Shown in pieces: positions 1 through 9,594 of a DNA stretch of 64,000 nt (positions are counted from its first letter, which is position 1; each line of letters starts with the position of its first letter). This stretch comes from GCA-2720865 sp047630275. GTDB taxonomy: Bacteria > Bdellovibrionota > Bacteriovoracia > Bacteriovoracales > Bacteriovoracaceae. The stretch lies in contig JBLHVN010000001.1 in NCBI GenBank assembly GCA_047630275.1, positions 1,364,001 through 1,428,000 of the forward strand. The letters run 5' to 3'. A program made the position numbers and the translations under genes. Below the pieces are notes generated by a model, which worked only from the letters and a program-made list of their open reading frames with translations, searched no databases and was not told the origin of the DNA.

Positions 1-1
1 C

Positions 2-877
2 GTTGACGTAAAAGTTATTAATAACCAACCTCAGTATAAGATTGTCTCTAAAAAACCGGCGAACTGGAAAACACTAAAAGAAATAAGTTATGTTGCTGCC
101 CACGCCATTGTGGTTAGTGAAGACTGGGGCTTTTATGAGCATAATGGTTACGATCTCTCGCAAATGAAAGAAGCAGTAGAAGACACTGTTGAAGATGGAA
201 AGAAACTTCGCGGAGCCTCAACTATTTCTCAACAAGTGGTGAAGAATCTATTCTTAACCAATGAGCGCTCATACGTTAGGAAATTAAAAGAGCTTAGCTA
301 TTCTATGTATATGGAAAGAAGCCTAAGCAAAGAGAAGATCCTAGAGATCTATTTAAACATTATCGAATACGGCGAAGGCCTCTATGGCATCAATAACGCT
401 TCAAAGAAATACTTTAATAAAGCGCCAAAAAATTTAACGGCCAGAGAAGGGGCGTTCTTGGCCATGCTTTTACCGAGTCCTAAAAGACATGCTCAAAGCT
501 TTAAAGAAAAAGACTTAACTCCCTTTGCTTCAAAGGTAGTGGACTCAATCATTGATAAGTTAGCCAGAGCAAATTATATCAAAAAAGAACAGGCCCCTTT
601 AGAGAAGGCCCGTAGCTTTTCATGGGAGAAAACCAAGAGGACGGCCCCTAAAGAAGAAACGGCCAAGGATGTTTTAGAACTTAAGCAAACTGAAATTGAA
701 GATAAGGTCCGCGCTGCCTCAGGAAGAAAGTCTAAGGGCAAGAGGCGTAAGAAAGATAGAGAGGAAGACCAATACGCTAGAGACTCTAGTATTGAAGTCT
801 CTGATGAACCTTCTTTTGATGATGACGCTATCATCGAAGATAATTCAGGCCTAGAAGAGGAATTCTCCCTCGAGTAA
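2..877 (+). CDS. Monofunctional peptidoglycan glycosyltransferase (GT51), 5' truncated by window edge
   Basis: The frame is open from base 2, so the true start lies outside the window. The protein would polymerise lipid II into glycan strands at the periplasmic face of the inner membrane. GT51 motifs are visible in order: SEDWGFYEHNG with the catalytic Glu in the ED..F..H signature, RGASTISQQVVKNLFL, then KILEIYLNIIEYGEGLYGI and REGAFLAMLLPSP. After about residue 200 the chain becomes a charged low-complexity tail (KGKRRKKDREEDQ, then acidic) and ends. There is no transpeptidase domain, so it resembles MtgA rather than a class A PBP. The charged C-terminal tail is unusual for MtgA. The N-terminal membrane anchor cannot be seen. 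Family assignment is secure; the gene name is not claimed. Confidence 0.9.
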   Translation, partial: VDVKVINNQPQYKIVSKKPANWKTLKEISYVAAHAIVVSEDWGFYEHNGYDLSQMKEAVEDTVEDGKKLRGASTISQQVVKNLFLTNERSYVRKLKELSYSMYMERSLSKEKILEIYLNIIEYGEGLYGINNASKKYFNKAPKNLTAREGAFLAMLLPSPKRHAQSFKEKDLTPFASKVVDSIIDKLARANYIKKEQAPLEKARSFSWEKTKRTAPKEETAKDVLELKQTEIEDKVRAASGRKSKGKRRKKDREEDQYARDSSIEVSDEPSFDDDAIIEDNSGLEEEFSLE

Positions 878-965
878 ATAAAAACGGCCGTATAGACTTT
901 AGACAATTTCCCTTAAATGATACTCATTATATCAATAACTTAGAGCCCTATTCTCGGCACGATTC

Positions 966-995
966 TTGTAACTATATCTCTACTTACACTAATAT
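966..995 (+). promoter_or_regulatory. Candidate sigma-70-type promoter of the 1015-5951 operon
   Basis: TTGTAA (966-971) and TAATAT (990-995) are separated by 18 bases. Transcription would start near 1002, leaving a short leader with AAAAGGG as ribosome binding site before the ATG at 1015. Found by eye only. Confidence 0.4.
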
Positions 996-1014
996 CTGCT
1001 GAAAAGGGCCTATT

Positions 1015-4000
1015 ATGAAATCCATTATTTGGACCAGCTTAATCCTTCTTATGTTCTCGATCAATCCGTCGTTTGCGGGCTTTACTGATCCTGGGAGCTT
1101 TGACGTTAAAGCGGCTTTTACAGAGCTTAACCAAGAGCCAAGTGACCCCATTGTTTTAGCTAATATTCCAAAAGCCTTAATATTAGAAGAAGCCAAAAAG
1201 GCCATCCTCGCTGAAGGCACAACAATAGTAGAAGTTCACCGCTTAGACCTAGATCCAACGAATAGACTTGTCATCTTTGAAGGAGTGACTGAACTTCCTG
1301 CTGATGTCTTAGCCGATATGAATGAAATCGGAGGAATTGAAGCTTCTGACGTTACTCTTTCTCGTCACAAGTTCTCTATTCACTTTGAACTTCCATCAGC
1401 TAAAAAGTTGGCCTTAACTCGTTATTTTCAAATCACTATTAGAAGCTTAAAGATTGGCGGACAAGACTATACAAACGCCACTCATGTTCTTGGGCAATTT
1501 GCCGTAGGACTAATGCTTAATACAAGCTTTATGGACTATATGCTTGAAGTTAAGCCAGAAGTTCAGGTGTCTGATGAGAATCCATCTTTAATGATCAAAC
1601 AATTAATTGAAAATAAAGGACTTCGTTTTAGAGGCAATACGATCGCTTTTAAACTAGACCTAACAATGATCCCACAACTTGCTGCTTATAAAGACCTAGA
1701 AGGTCTTAGAGTTTGGGGAGTAACACCTACCATCTTAAGAGGCACCAATGGGCAGAGCGCCCTTCGGATTGAAGCAGGAATAGGAAGGCCAAACTCTGCA
1801 TGGATTAAAGAGTCTGATAAAAGACATAATGATGATGAAGAGAACCTAATGAGCGCTAGAGAAGAGCTTTATGCTGAATACTCTAGAACTGATGTTCTTA
1901 TGCAGGACCTTGAGCATTATATAAGTGAGATGGCAGGGACCCTTGGTCTCTCTAAGTTCAATATAAGACAAGGTGAAGAGTATAATTCTTTATCAGGAAA
2001 GATTAAAACCAAGGCCAGAGAAATACTTAGTAAAAAAGATGTTAGCTTCGTAGCTGATCCGGAACTAACTTATGAGCTCTTTAAAGAAAGCGCTAAAGAA
2101 ATGGTATCAGCTTCTTTAAGTGATCTAAAAAGAAGACAATTGATCGATGAGGCCATGTACACGGGTGGCTCTAATACAAATGCTCTTCCTTTTCTTGAGA
2201 AAAGACTCTCTCAAAAGACTCTTGATGAGGCCTCCCGCTTCTTTAGAGAGTTTGAATTTGAAGGGGACCAAATGTTCCCTGAGCTTGCAGTAGTGCTTGA
2301 CCCTAAAAATGCTGGGATTATCCTTCGAGGACGTGTGGCCATTGATATCAATATGCTTATGGCCATGGGAATGGAAGGTTCTGGAATAGAATTTAGTAAG
2401 ATTCCTTTAAGAGTGGCAGATGATCAGTGGGGAACTGGTATTCCCTTTCAAGTCGGTTTAAGAATCAATATGCTTAAAGATAGTGTCTTAGGCCTTGATG
2501 TTCATCATCTTCGCCTCTTTGATGGCTCTCAGTCTATTCATATGTATAACGACAGTGACCACAGTTCAATTCTCATTAATTATATGAAGATGGCCATTAC
2601 TCAAACTCTTCTTACAACTCTTATAGAGCAGCCTATTGCTGATACTCCTGTTGAAGGGGAAGAAGTTGAAGCCTATGACTCCTATAAAGAAATTATTTCT
2701 AATATCAAAAAGCAAAATGGCGTCTATGATACAGCAGGTTCTGATGCCCTTGATTCAATCCTTCAGATCGCAAAGATTGATATTGAAAATAATCCTTTTA
2801 TCTTAGAAGGTAAGAAGTATGTTGCTGGAAAGACAGAGCTCTTTTTTAAGAAGCTTATTCGTTATGATGAAAAAAGTAAGCTCTTAAAGATCAATCTTGA
2901 TCCTAGGATCGCTTCAGAGAAGATTATGAACTCTGATAATAATATCCAGGTATGGAACTTAGAGCCACTTTACGACAAGGTTATGAATAAAACCTACCTA
3001 GAGCTTGCTGTTGGAAACAAAAGAAGATCTGAGAAGTATGAAAACCATTTAGAGCTTCGCCCTGAGAACAAGGACTCTCAGCGCTTTGTTGGAGTAGACG
3101 GGACAAAGAAACAATCACCAAGAGATCTTCATGTTAAGATGAATCTTCAGCATTTTGAAAACCTTATTAATCAAATCTTTAAAGATGCTTTCCTTGTTCA
3201 AAATGCAGCAGTTGAGAAGGCCCTTAAAAAGGAACAAGAAGTTGATCAGTACTTAGTTAAGAACATCAATTTGAATGTTATTAGAGATGGTGAACTTAGG
3301 CTTAATATGGTTTTAAGTCATATCAAAAAAGGAAAGAAGTTCTTTTTTAACCCTTCTCGAATATGGTCAAGTTCTTATAAGGAGCCCGCTATAAAAACTA
3401 TTTCGGCTTCAATGAGCCTTCAATTAAGTGTTGAAGAATTATCAAAGTACAAAGAGAACCTTGAGTACGCTGAAAATGAGATTTTTCTAGGAGATGAGCT
3501 TTTAAGACTAGATATTTCAAAAGTCGGATTAAAATTTGAAGGTAATACTTCTGTTTTAGATAAAATCATAGGTCTAATGGCCAAGGACATAGACTTTAAA
3601 AACTCAGGGCTTGCTAAGAAGCTAAAGATCTTCCTTCTTAAGTTTGCAGGAAAGTTCATGAATGAATCTGATCCCTCAAAAAATGGAAACCTAGAGCTTG
3701 GCGGAGTGAAGATCAATAAGTATGTAAAGATGTTTACTCATAATGAAGAGATTCTACTTCAACTAAACCCTCACGCCATGGCCAATGCTTTTGATGTTAA
3801 GCTCATACCCAATCAAAAGTTCAATGGAGCAGACTTAGGTCTTGTTGTAAAAAAGAGTGATAACTCAATTGCTTTTGACTTCTCAACAACAGGAAGCATG
3901 GCCTCAGTGGATAAAGGAGAGCTGACTCAGATCATTGAATCGGCCATTAAAATCTTTAAGCCTTATAATGAAGCTAAAACGGCTAAAGAGTTAAAACTGC

Positions 4001-4521
4001 TCCTAACCGGAAACTCACTCTTTGATAAGGTTTTCTATAATAGCGATTACGCCAAAGCCAGTCTTCTTCATAGATTTAGAAGACTCCTTTCTCAGTACAA
4101 CGGAATGATTGACATCATAGGCCTTGATGCTGACGTGGTGGATCAGGTTAATAGAAATCTCAATAGAAACTTCACTGTAGAAAACGGAAGCTTTAACAGC
4201 AGATCTATTACTAATAGCGGGGTAGAGATCATGTACTTCTTATCCACCGCCATAGTTATTCAAAGACAATTGGTTAAGTTGATTCAAAAACTAGAGGAGT
4301 TTGAGTTAATGGATTACGGCTATGCTGATGACCTCGTTGCTCAAAAAGATAAGTTAGATAAGAACTATATTGAATCTCTTGTCCGTTTATATGCCGAGAA
4401 GTTTGATAAGCATAATAAGAGAATCATTAAAAAAGGTCCGACGGACTGGAATCATACTTACTTTCCAGACGCTCGTTATAGTAATGAAGTATTCGAGAGA
4501 ATTAACAAGTTTTTTAGATAG
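1015..4521 (+). CDS. Large exported protein of unknown function
   Basis: A clear N-terminal signal peptide (hydrophobic core ending in SFAG, about residues 1-22) sends this 1168-residue protein to the periplasm or outer membrane. I do not recognise a family. The body is rich in Lys, Glu, Leu and Asn, with repeated stretches of alternating polar and hydrophobic residues and no cysteine clusters or membrane helices after the signal. The last about 100 residues look helical and charged. Start ATG has AAAAGGG about 8 bases upstream. It is the first gene of a three-gene run with the next two exported proteins (9-base gap, then a TAATG overlap), so the three probably act together in the envelope. 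The annotation as exported is firm; function is unknown. Confidence 0.85.
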   Translation: MKSIIWTSLILLMFSINPSFAGFTDPGSFDVKAAFTELNQEPSDPIVLANIPKALILEEAKKAILAEGTTIVEVHRLDLDPTNRLVIFEGVTELPADVLADMNEIGGIEASDVTLSRHKFSIHFELPSAKKLALTRYFQITIRSLKIGGQDYTNATHVLGQFAVGLMLNTSFMDYMLEVKPEVQVSDENPSLMIKQLIENKGLRFRGNTIAFKLDLTMIPQLAAYKDLEGLRVWGVTPTILRGTNGQSALRIEAGIGRPNSAWIKESDKRHNDDEENLMSAREELYAEYSRTDVLMQDLEHYISEMAGTLGLSKFNIRQGEEYNSLSGKIKTKAREILSKKDVSFVADPELTYELFKESAKEMVSASLSDLKRRQLIDEAMYTGGSNTNALPFLEKRLSQKTLDEASRFFREFEFEGDQMFPELAVVLDPKNAGIILRGRVAIDINMLMAMGMEGSGIEFSKIPLRVADDQWGTGIPFQVGLRINMLKDSVLGLDVHHLRLFDGSQSIHMYNDSDHSSILINYMKMAITQTLLTTLIEQPIADTPVEGEEVEAYDSYKEIISNIKKQNGVYDTAGSDALDSILQIAKIDIENNPFILEGKKYVAGKTELFFKKLIRYDEKSKLLKINLDPRIASEKIMNSDNNIQVWNLEPLYDKVMNKTYLELAVGNKRRSEKYENHLELRPENKDSQRFVGVDGTKKQSPRDLHVKMNLQHFENLINQIFKDAFLVQNAAVEKALKKEQEVDQYLVKNINLNVIRDGELRLNMVLSHIKKGKKFFFNPSRIWSSSYKEPAIKTISASMSLQLSVEELSKYKENLEYAENEIFLGDELLRLDISKVGLKFEGNTSVLDKIIGLMAKDIDFKNSGLAKKLKIFLLKFAGKFMNESDPSKNGNLELGGVKINKYVKMFTHNEEILLQLNPHAMANAFDVKLIPNQKFNGADLGLVVKKSDNSIAFDFSTTGSMASVDKGELTQIIESAIKIFKPYNEAKTAKELKLLLTGNSLFDKVFYNSDYAKASLLHRFRRLLSQYNGMIDIIGLDADVVDQVNRNLNRNFTVENGSFNSRSITNSGVEIMYFLSTAIVIQRQLVKLIQKLEEFELMDYGYADDLVAQKDKLDKNYIESLVRLYAEKFDKHNKRIIKKGPTDWNHTYFPDARYSNEVFERINKFFR

Positions 4522-4530
4522 GGATAAAAA

Positions 4531-5427
4531 ATGCTTAAGAAATTATTACTTATTTTGACATTGCTTTGCTTAGGTTCGAGTGCCATTACGGCGCAAGATG
4601 TTGGTAGTGGTGACACCTCAACAGAGGTTGAAACTGACCGGCCCTTAGAGACAGAGGATGATGTCAGCACGGCCTTTGGTGTGCTTGACCTCTCCGACGC
4701 TGAACTCCGAGTCATTGCTGAGAATATCTTTAACTTAACTAAGTCTATCTCTGAAGAGTTCTATATCTCTGATGGCCTCTCCCTTGCTACTTATATCCTA
4801 AGGTATATGGCCGAGATTGGAGAGTATGAATTGGTTTATAAGGACATGATGGCCTTAGTAAAGGCTTTTGAGAAACTTCAAGATAGGCCCTATGATGAGA
4901 ATATCTACCTTATCTTAGAACAAATCCGTAAGCTTCAGTTTGGGACGAGAAAAGGGAAGCTGTTTGTAAAATTCTTTTCAAAAGCCCACGAGGGCATTGT
5001 CTATAATATCGATACTATTAACGAAGAAGAGGACAGTTCATTAAAAGAGATTAAATTCGTGACCATTAAAAATGGTGCTGAAATGTACTTTGATGAAGTT
5101 GATACAAAAGAAGAAAGAGTAGAATTAGTAAAATGGGTGAAAAAAGAATACCGAATTAAAACCTTTGGTAAGTACATGTTTCACCCTGATATTCCAAAGT
5201 ATATCGAATCTTACTTTGATTTAGAGACTCCAGCTAACGCCATGAAGATTGAATACAAAGATGTGGTTGTTAAAGTCGGGACTGATACAATCTTTAAAGA
5301 TATGGACTTAAAATTTAAAGATGGCTACGTCCTTCCTGGATATAGAAAAGGCGAAAAGCCAATACCAAGCTTTCTTTTAAGGCTTGGGGCAAAACTTGTA
5401 AAAGTTAAAACATCGATAGATCAGTAA
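4531..5427 (+). CDS. Exported protein of unknown function
   Basis: 298 residues starting with a signal peptide (KKLLLILTLLCLG core, cleavage probably after ITA). The mature N-terminus is acidic and Thr/Glu-rich, followed by a helical region and, from about residue 150, a more beta-like half with many Lys and Tyr. No catalytic motif is recognised. It lies 9 bases after the previous gene, with GGGATAAAA before its ATG, and its stop overlaps the next start (TAATG). The position suggests a shared envelope function with its two neighbours. No homologue is recognised from sequence alone. Confidence 0.8.
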   Translation: MLKKLLLILTLLCLGSSAITAQDVGSGDTSTEVETDRPLETEDDVSTAFGVLDLSDAELRVIAENIFNLTKSISEEFYISDGLSLATYILRYMAEIGEYELVYKDMMALVKAFEKLQDRPYDENIYLILEQIRKLQFGTRKGKLFVKFFSKAHEGIVYNIDTINEEEDSSLKEIKFVTIKNGAEMYFDEVDTKEERVELVKWVKKEYRIKTFGKYMFHPDIPKYIESYFDLETPANAMKIEYKDVVVKVGTDTIFKDMDLKFKDGYVLPGYRKGEKPIPSFLLRLGAKLVKVKTSIDQ

Positions 5428-5951
5428 TGAAAAAACAAATACTAATAACAGCTTTATTGACCCTTCTCTTTTCAAAGGCCTTTGCCTCTGGAGATAAAAA
5501 GATGAGCGTTAGTTGGCAATTAGGACCTGAGACATCTTCTTATAACCTAGATGTGGGCGTCTCTAGAGTCTCAACTCTAGGTCTTCATTATCAGATGCAA
5601 TTTAGTGAGCAAAAATCAAGCAATACTAACTTCCTTGTAAAAGGACTTTCAAACTATGGCCTTAACTACGAGCATTTTGTAGGTCCTAATGCCTCAAAAT
5701 TTAAATCAGGTTTTGTTTTAACGGCAGGGATCCATATGACAAAACTAGAAGAGAGTTCTATTCATCAAGTCATTATCTATGAAGGTAAAGAAGAAATAAG
5801 AAGTGGAGAATCAGAAATGGGCGGAAGAATCGCTGCTAGTTACCGCTTTTATGCTAGGTCTTTATTTGCTGGAGCAGGAGTTGAAGGGAGTAAAGTAGGC
5901 AAGGCCGTAAGCTTTCTCCCCATCAAGGTCCAATTAGGCGTCGTCTTTTAA
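5427..5951 (+). CDS. Small exported protein, probable outer-membrane beta-barrel
   Basis: 174 residues with a signal peptide ending near KAFAS. The mature part shows alternating hydrophobic/polar strands with Gly and aromatic residues (LGLHYQMQF, YGLNYEHFVG, GFVLTAGIH, GRIAASYRFY) and ends in Phe (QLGVVF), a pattern typical of small outer-membrane barrels. The start overlaps the previous stop as TAATG, so translation is coupled. It ends one base before the convergent pectinacetylesterase-like gene. The barrel call is inferred from strand pattern and the C-terminal Phe; specific function unknown. Confidence 0.7.
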   Translation: MKKQILITALLTLLFSKAFASGDKKMSVSWQLGPETSSYNLDVGVSRVSTLGLHYQMQFSEQKSSNTNFLVKGLSNYGLNYEHFVGPNASKFKSGFVLTAGIHMTKLEESSIHQVIIYEGKEEIRSGESEMGGRIAASYRFYARSLFAGAGVEGSKVGKAVSFLPIKVQLGVVF

Positions 5952-6959
5952 TTAACGATAATTGATATCAGTTCTACCTTCGTAGATCTCAGTGGCGTAA
6001 TCAAGGGCGCTCACCCCTGCTGCTTCAGTGGCAGCACTCTCAGGAAAAAGCATAAAGGCATGAAGACGGCTATCAGGGGCCCAGGCAGAGCAATTTCTCA
6101 CTTCGTTTGTTACTGAAAGAATACCTCTTCTTGAATAAACTAGTGCGCGGTGATCTTTTGCTGAGATATTTCCAAAGATTGTGCTCATGACAAAATCCCT
6201 CGCTCCTTGAAGAACACCAATATTCCAATGAGCCAAGTTCTTACAAACCTTTGGCATCTGAGGAGCGATCATTCCATTTTCATCACTTAGGTTAAGGCCA
6301 ACTTTTCTAAAGGCCGACTTAAAATCTTTTAATGTTCTAGAAGTGAATTTATTCCAAAAGCGAATCCCGAAATGAAGACCTGGGGAATCTGATATTATGG
6401 TTCTCTTAGCTTCTTTTGGAACGATCTTATCAAAGGTAACAGAGTGAAGAAGAGAGCCAATTCCACCAGCGGAAGATCCGTAAAGGACGATGTCATTTAG
6501 GGCCTTAAAATTGATGACTTTTTTTCTTTGAAGGTAATCGATAGTCTTTTGGATATTGCTATAGCCTTTATGATGAACCTTCGATTTCAAACGGTAACGG
6601 GCCTTATGATTTCCAGCAAAGACATCGGCCGTGCAATAAGGAAAGTAGAGAACGCTATGATTCTCAAGGGGAGATCCTTTTTTAACCATGATGTTCATCT
6701 TACTGACTAGCTTTGGCAGGGGATGAACCCATGCGCGAAGATTAGGTCCATAACAAGTACTCACAGACCAGCAAGCCCCGCCGCCCATAAATTCAACGGC
6801 CAATTTTTCTGAATCAACATTCTCAGTATCTACCCAAACCTTATAGGGCATCCCGTTTCCACAAACCGCACCAGGGATGGTATAGGTCTTAAAGTCCCTA
6901 GCTTGAAGAGAAATTAAAGGTAATAGAAACAGTATTATCAATGACGAAAACTTGATCAT
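5952..6959 (-). CDS. Exported pectinacetylesterase/Notum-family serine hydrolase
   Basis: The protein has a signal peptide (about residues 1-20) and then the landmarks of the pectinacetylesterase family (PF03283): an oxyanion-type MGGGAC motif at about residues 58-63 and the nucleophile elbow YGSSAGG at about 160-166, with Ser as nucleophile. The family removes acyl groups from polysaccharides; the animal member Notum removes palmitoleate from Wnt. In a bacterium feeding on other cells the substrate could be an acetylated glycan or a lipid ester, which is inference. It ends one base after the convergent gene at 5427-5951 and is divergent from the lipoate ligase. The length of 335 residues is normal for the family. 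Several Cys suggest disulfides. Confidence 0.75.
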   Translation of the reverse strand: MIKFSSLIILFLLPLISLQARDFKTYTIPGAVCGNGMPYKVWVDTENVDSEKLAVEFMGGGACWSVSTCYGPNLRAWVHPLPKLVSKMNIMVKKGSPLENHSVLYFPYCTADVFAGNHKARYRLKSKVHHKGYSNIQKTIDYLQRKKVINFKALNDIVLYGSSAGGIGSLLHSVTFDKIVPKEAKRTIISDSPGLHFGIRFWNKFTSRTLKDFKSAFRKVGLNLSDENGMIAPQMPKVCKNLAHWNIGVLQGARDFVMSTIFGNISAKDHRALVYSRRGILSVTNEVRNCSAWAPDSRLHAFMLFPESAATEAAGVSALDYATEIYEGRTDINYR

Positions 6960-7044
6960 TTAGGTGACTCCCTTTATTTTAGATAGTGTAGGGTATTTTA
7001 CGTGGAGCATAATTGATTATAAAAGACGCAAAGGGTTACTGGAC

Positions 7045-7881
7045 ATGATTACGAAGACTTACTTTTCAGCCTTTCAGAATATCTTCCAAAACCTTTGCTT
7101 AGAAGACTACTTTTTAAGAGAGACAGATGAAGAGTTCATCTTGTTTTATACCAATACTCCTTGCGTAGTTATGGGTAATTTTCAAAACCCTTGGAAAGAA
7201 ACTTCCCCTTCTTTATTGAGTGAAAACGAAGTGGCCCTGGCCCGGAGGCAAAGTGGTGGAGGGACGGTCTTTCATGATGAAGGAAACCTCAATTTTTGTA
7301 TCTTCCGAAATAAGCCTCTTTTATCTGAGACAGACAAAGCCGATCATCTTGAATTGATCCAATCCTTTCTTCGTCAAAAAGGAGTGGTAACGGAAAAACT
7401 TTCTAAGAGCGGAATGATCTTTTTAAAAGATAAAGTTAAGTACAAGTTCTCTGGAGAGGCCTTTAAGCAAACCAGCGCGAGAAGTTTTCACCATGGAACT
7501 CTTCTCATATCTAGTCAGCTAGACTTGCTTAAAAAGTTCTTAACCCCTGTTCTTCCTGAGATTAAGACCAAGGCCATCGCTTCAAACCCCCATAAAGTGG
7601 GAAACTTAGCTGATGTCATAGAGGGATTGACTCCGCTTAAGTTCTATCAAGAGTTTCAGGCCTATCATCAGCTTCTTCCCCTTGATGTGGATTTTGGTGC
7701 CATCCATCAGTACATCCTTGAAAAGGCCCACCACTTAGCAGGAGCAGAGGTTGTCCTTAAAAAGACTCCAGAATTTATCCTGCGTCAAAACGAAATCGAG
7801 TTAACCGTTAGGCGTGGTCAGGTAGTCTTAGAGAATGGAGTAGAGGTAAGAGAAAGAGATTTCTCAGAAAGGGAAATATAA
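7045..7881 (+). CDS. Lipoate-protein ligase A family protein
   Basis: The product attaches lipoate to E2 and GcvH apoproteins in the cytoplasm. The LplA signature RRQSGGGTVFHD lies at residues 67-78, followed by GNLNFCIF, and a Lys in YKFSGEAF matches the conserved ligase lysine region. An upstream GTG at 6964 would extend the frame, but the ATG at 7045 is better because it gives the usual family N-terminus, with NLCLEDYF standing for NLALEEYL about 16 residues in. About 278 residues is close to short LplA enzymes; an additional C-terminal accessory domain is not evident. It is divergent from the esterase gene and lies 15 bases before the ABC exporter genes. Confidence 0.85.
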   Translation: MITKTYFSAFQNIFQNLCLEDYFLRETDEEFILFYTNTPCVVMGNFQNPWKETSPSLLSENEVALARRQSGGGTVFHDEGNLNFCIFRNKPLLSETDKADHLELIQSFLRQKGVVTEKLSKSGMIFLKDKVKYKFSGEAFKQTSARSFHHGTLLISSQLDLLKKFLTPVLPEIKTKAIASNPHKVGNLADVIEGLTPLKFYQEFQAYHQLLPLDVDFGAIHQYILEKAHHLAGAEVVLKKTPEFILRQNEIELTVRRGQVVLENGVEVRERDFSEREI

Positions 7882-7896
7882 GTTAGTATTTCGCCC

Positions 7897-9594
7897 ATGT
7901 CTTCCCCTAATACGACCAAGAAAGCCTATTCAATTTGGACAAACCACCTCCGTAGTCATTGGGGCTCTTACGCTCTTGGGACCTTGGCCGTTATAACAAC
8001 TAATGTCACTCAGGTCCTTTGGACTAGGGGTCTTGGGTGGATCATTGATTTTTTTTCAGGGGATCCTTACCCTGCTTTTTTTCAAGTGGGAACAAAGAGC
8101 GAGAACTTTCATAAGCTTTTTATCATCCTCTTTGTTAGTAGGATTTTTCTTTTTATCGGGCGCTGGGGCTGGAGGGTTACTCTTGCCCGTCAAACTCACT
8201 TTGCTTCGGCCATATTAAGAAGAGATATCTTTAAAAACTCGCGCTTCTTTCCAAGGCGTGATCTTGATAAGAAATTTACCAAAGGGCTTCTGATGAACGC
8301 CTCTACTAGTGATGTAAACGCCGCTCGTTTTATCTTCGGTTTTACCCTAGTGGCCGTTGTTGATGTTGTCTTTTTAGGGGTGTTTACCATTTGGGCCATG
8401 CTCTCAATTCACACGGCCATGACCTTATGGTCTTTAGGAGTGCTCCTCTTTCTTCCTTATTTTGTTAAGAAATTAAGCGCTATTGAAATTGAAAAATACA
8501 CAGGGGCCCAAGAGTTTCTTACAGTCTTTAACGACTTAGCTTCTCAGGTTATCGCCACTATCCGCTTGCAAAGACAAACTCAGACCGGTGAGTTTTGGCG
8601 CTTAAGACTAGAGGACACCGCAGAGGAATATAGAAAACAAAGGCTAAGCGCTGTTTATACTTCATTACTTTATTCTCCACTTATGGGAGCGGTCTATTTT
8701 GTCAGCTACCTCGTTATCTTTATTATGGGGATTAAATTGGTCTTTGAAGGAAGCATGACTATTGGCGGCTTCATGGCCATGCAAGGATTGATCTTCTTAA
8801 TCCAAGATCCATTGTTTGAGCTAGGCTTTATTATCAGTGACTGGCAAAAAGGAAAGAAGAGTTTAGAGCGCCTCTGTGAAATCTTTATTCATAGTAAAGA
8901 AAAATGGCTTCTGCCTAAAGACGGTGCTGCTGTAAAGCCGCAAGATGAAGTTTTAAGCGCAAAGAACTTAAGTTTTTCTTACGAAAAAGGAAGGCCTATT
9001 GTTAAGGACTTCAACTTAAGTTTAAAGCAAGGGGAACGCTTAGGCATCAAAGGACCCATTGGAACAGGGAAGAGTACTTTGGTGACTATCTTAGCTGGTC
9101 TTGAACGGGACAATGAAGGGGAAGTTCTTTTTTGCGGAAAAGAATATAATGAGTATGATCATCATGAGATACGAAAGTCTGTTTGCTTTGTTCCTCAAAA
9201 GCCCTTTCTCTTTGCGGCCTCAATTAAAGAAAATATTTGTATGGATAGAGACTTTAGCGAAGAAGAAGTCTGGCATGCTCTAGAAGTTTCCGGTCTGAAA
9301 ATGGATATTAGAACCTTTCCTGATGGTCTTGATACACCTCTTGGAGAGTGGGGAATTAACTTATCTGGTGGTCAAAAACAAAGGCTAACCTTGGCCCGAG
9401 CACTAGCAAGAAAACCTCATCTGCTCTTTTTAGATGATTGCCTATCCGCTGTTGATACTGTGACTGAAGAGAAGATCTTAAAAGGATTAGATAGAGAATT
9501 AAAAGATACAACTATCATTTGGGTCGCCCATCGAGATTCAACTTTAAAGTACTGTGACAGGGTCATAGAAATTCAAGGGGAGGTTCTGCAATGA
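7897..9594 (+). CDS. ABC exporter half-transporter with degenerate catalytic site (subunit 1)
   Basis: 565 residues: an N-terminal six-helix transmembrane domain (about 20-310) and a C-terminal ATPase. Walker A is GPIGTGKST near residue 385, the signature LSGGQKQR near 489, and the switch His is in VAHR. Walker B reads LLFLDDCLSAVD, so Asp replaces the catalytic Glu. Together with the next gene, whose signature is changed, this predicts a heterodimer with one hydrolysing and one degenerate ATP site, as in TM287/288 or BmrCD. Substrate unknown; lipids, peptides or drugs are typical. The stop overlaps the start of the partner (ATGA at 9591), giving coupled, equimolar synthesis. No strong ribosome binding site precedes the ATG. 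Confidence 0.9.
   Translation: MSSPNTTKKAYSIWTNHLRSHWGSYALGTLAVITTNVTQVLWTRGLGWIIDFFSGDPYPAFFQVGTKSENFHKLFIILFVSRIFLFIGRWGWRVTLARQTHFASAILRRDIFKNSRFFPRRDLDKKFTKGLLMNASTSDVNAARFIFGFTLVAVVDVVFLGVFTIWAMLSIHTAMTLWSLGVLLFLPYFVKKLSAIEIEKYTGAQEFLTVFNDLASQVIATIRLQRQTQTGEFWRLRLEDTAEEYRKQRLSAVYTSLLYSPLMGAVYFVSYLVIFIMGIKLVFEGSMTIGGFMAMQGLIFLIQDPLFELGFIISDWQKGKKSLERLCEIFIHSKEKWLLPKDGAAVKPQDEVLSAKNLSFSYEKGRPIVKDFNLSLKQGERLGIKGPIGTGKSTLVTILAGLERDNEGEVLFCGKEYNEYDHHEIRKSVCFVPQKPFLFAASIKENICMDRDFSEEEVWHALEVSGLKMDIRTFPDGLDTPLGEWGINLSGGQKQRLTLARALARKPHLLFLDDCLSAVDTVTEEKILKGLDRELKDTTIIWVAHRDSTLKYCDRVIEIQGEVLQ

Noticed and set aside
574..906. Minus-strand open frame over the glycosyltransferase tail
   Set aside because: It is a shadow of the conserved GT51 frame and is Ser/Leu-rich without any motif.
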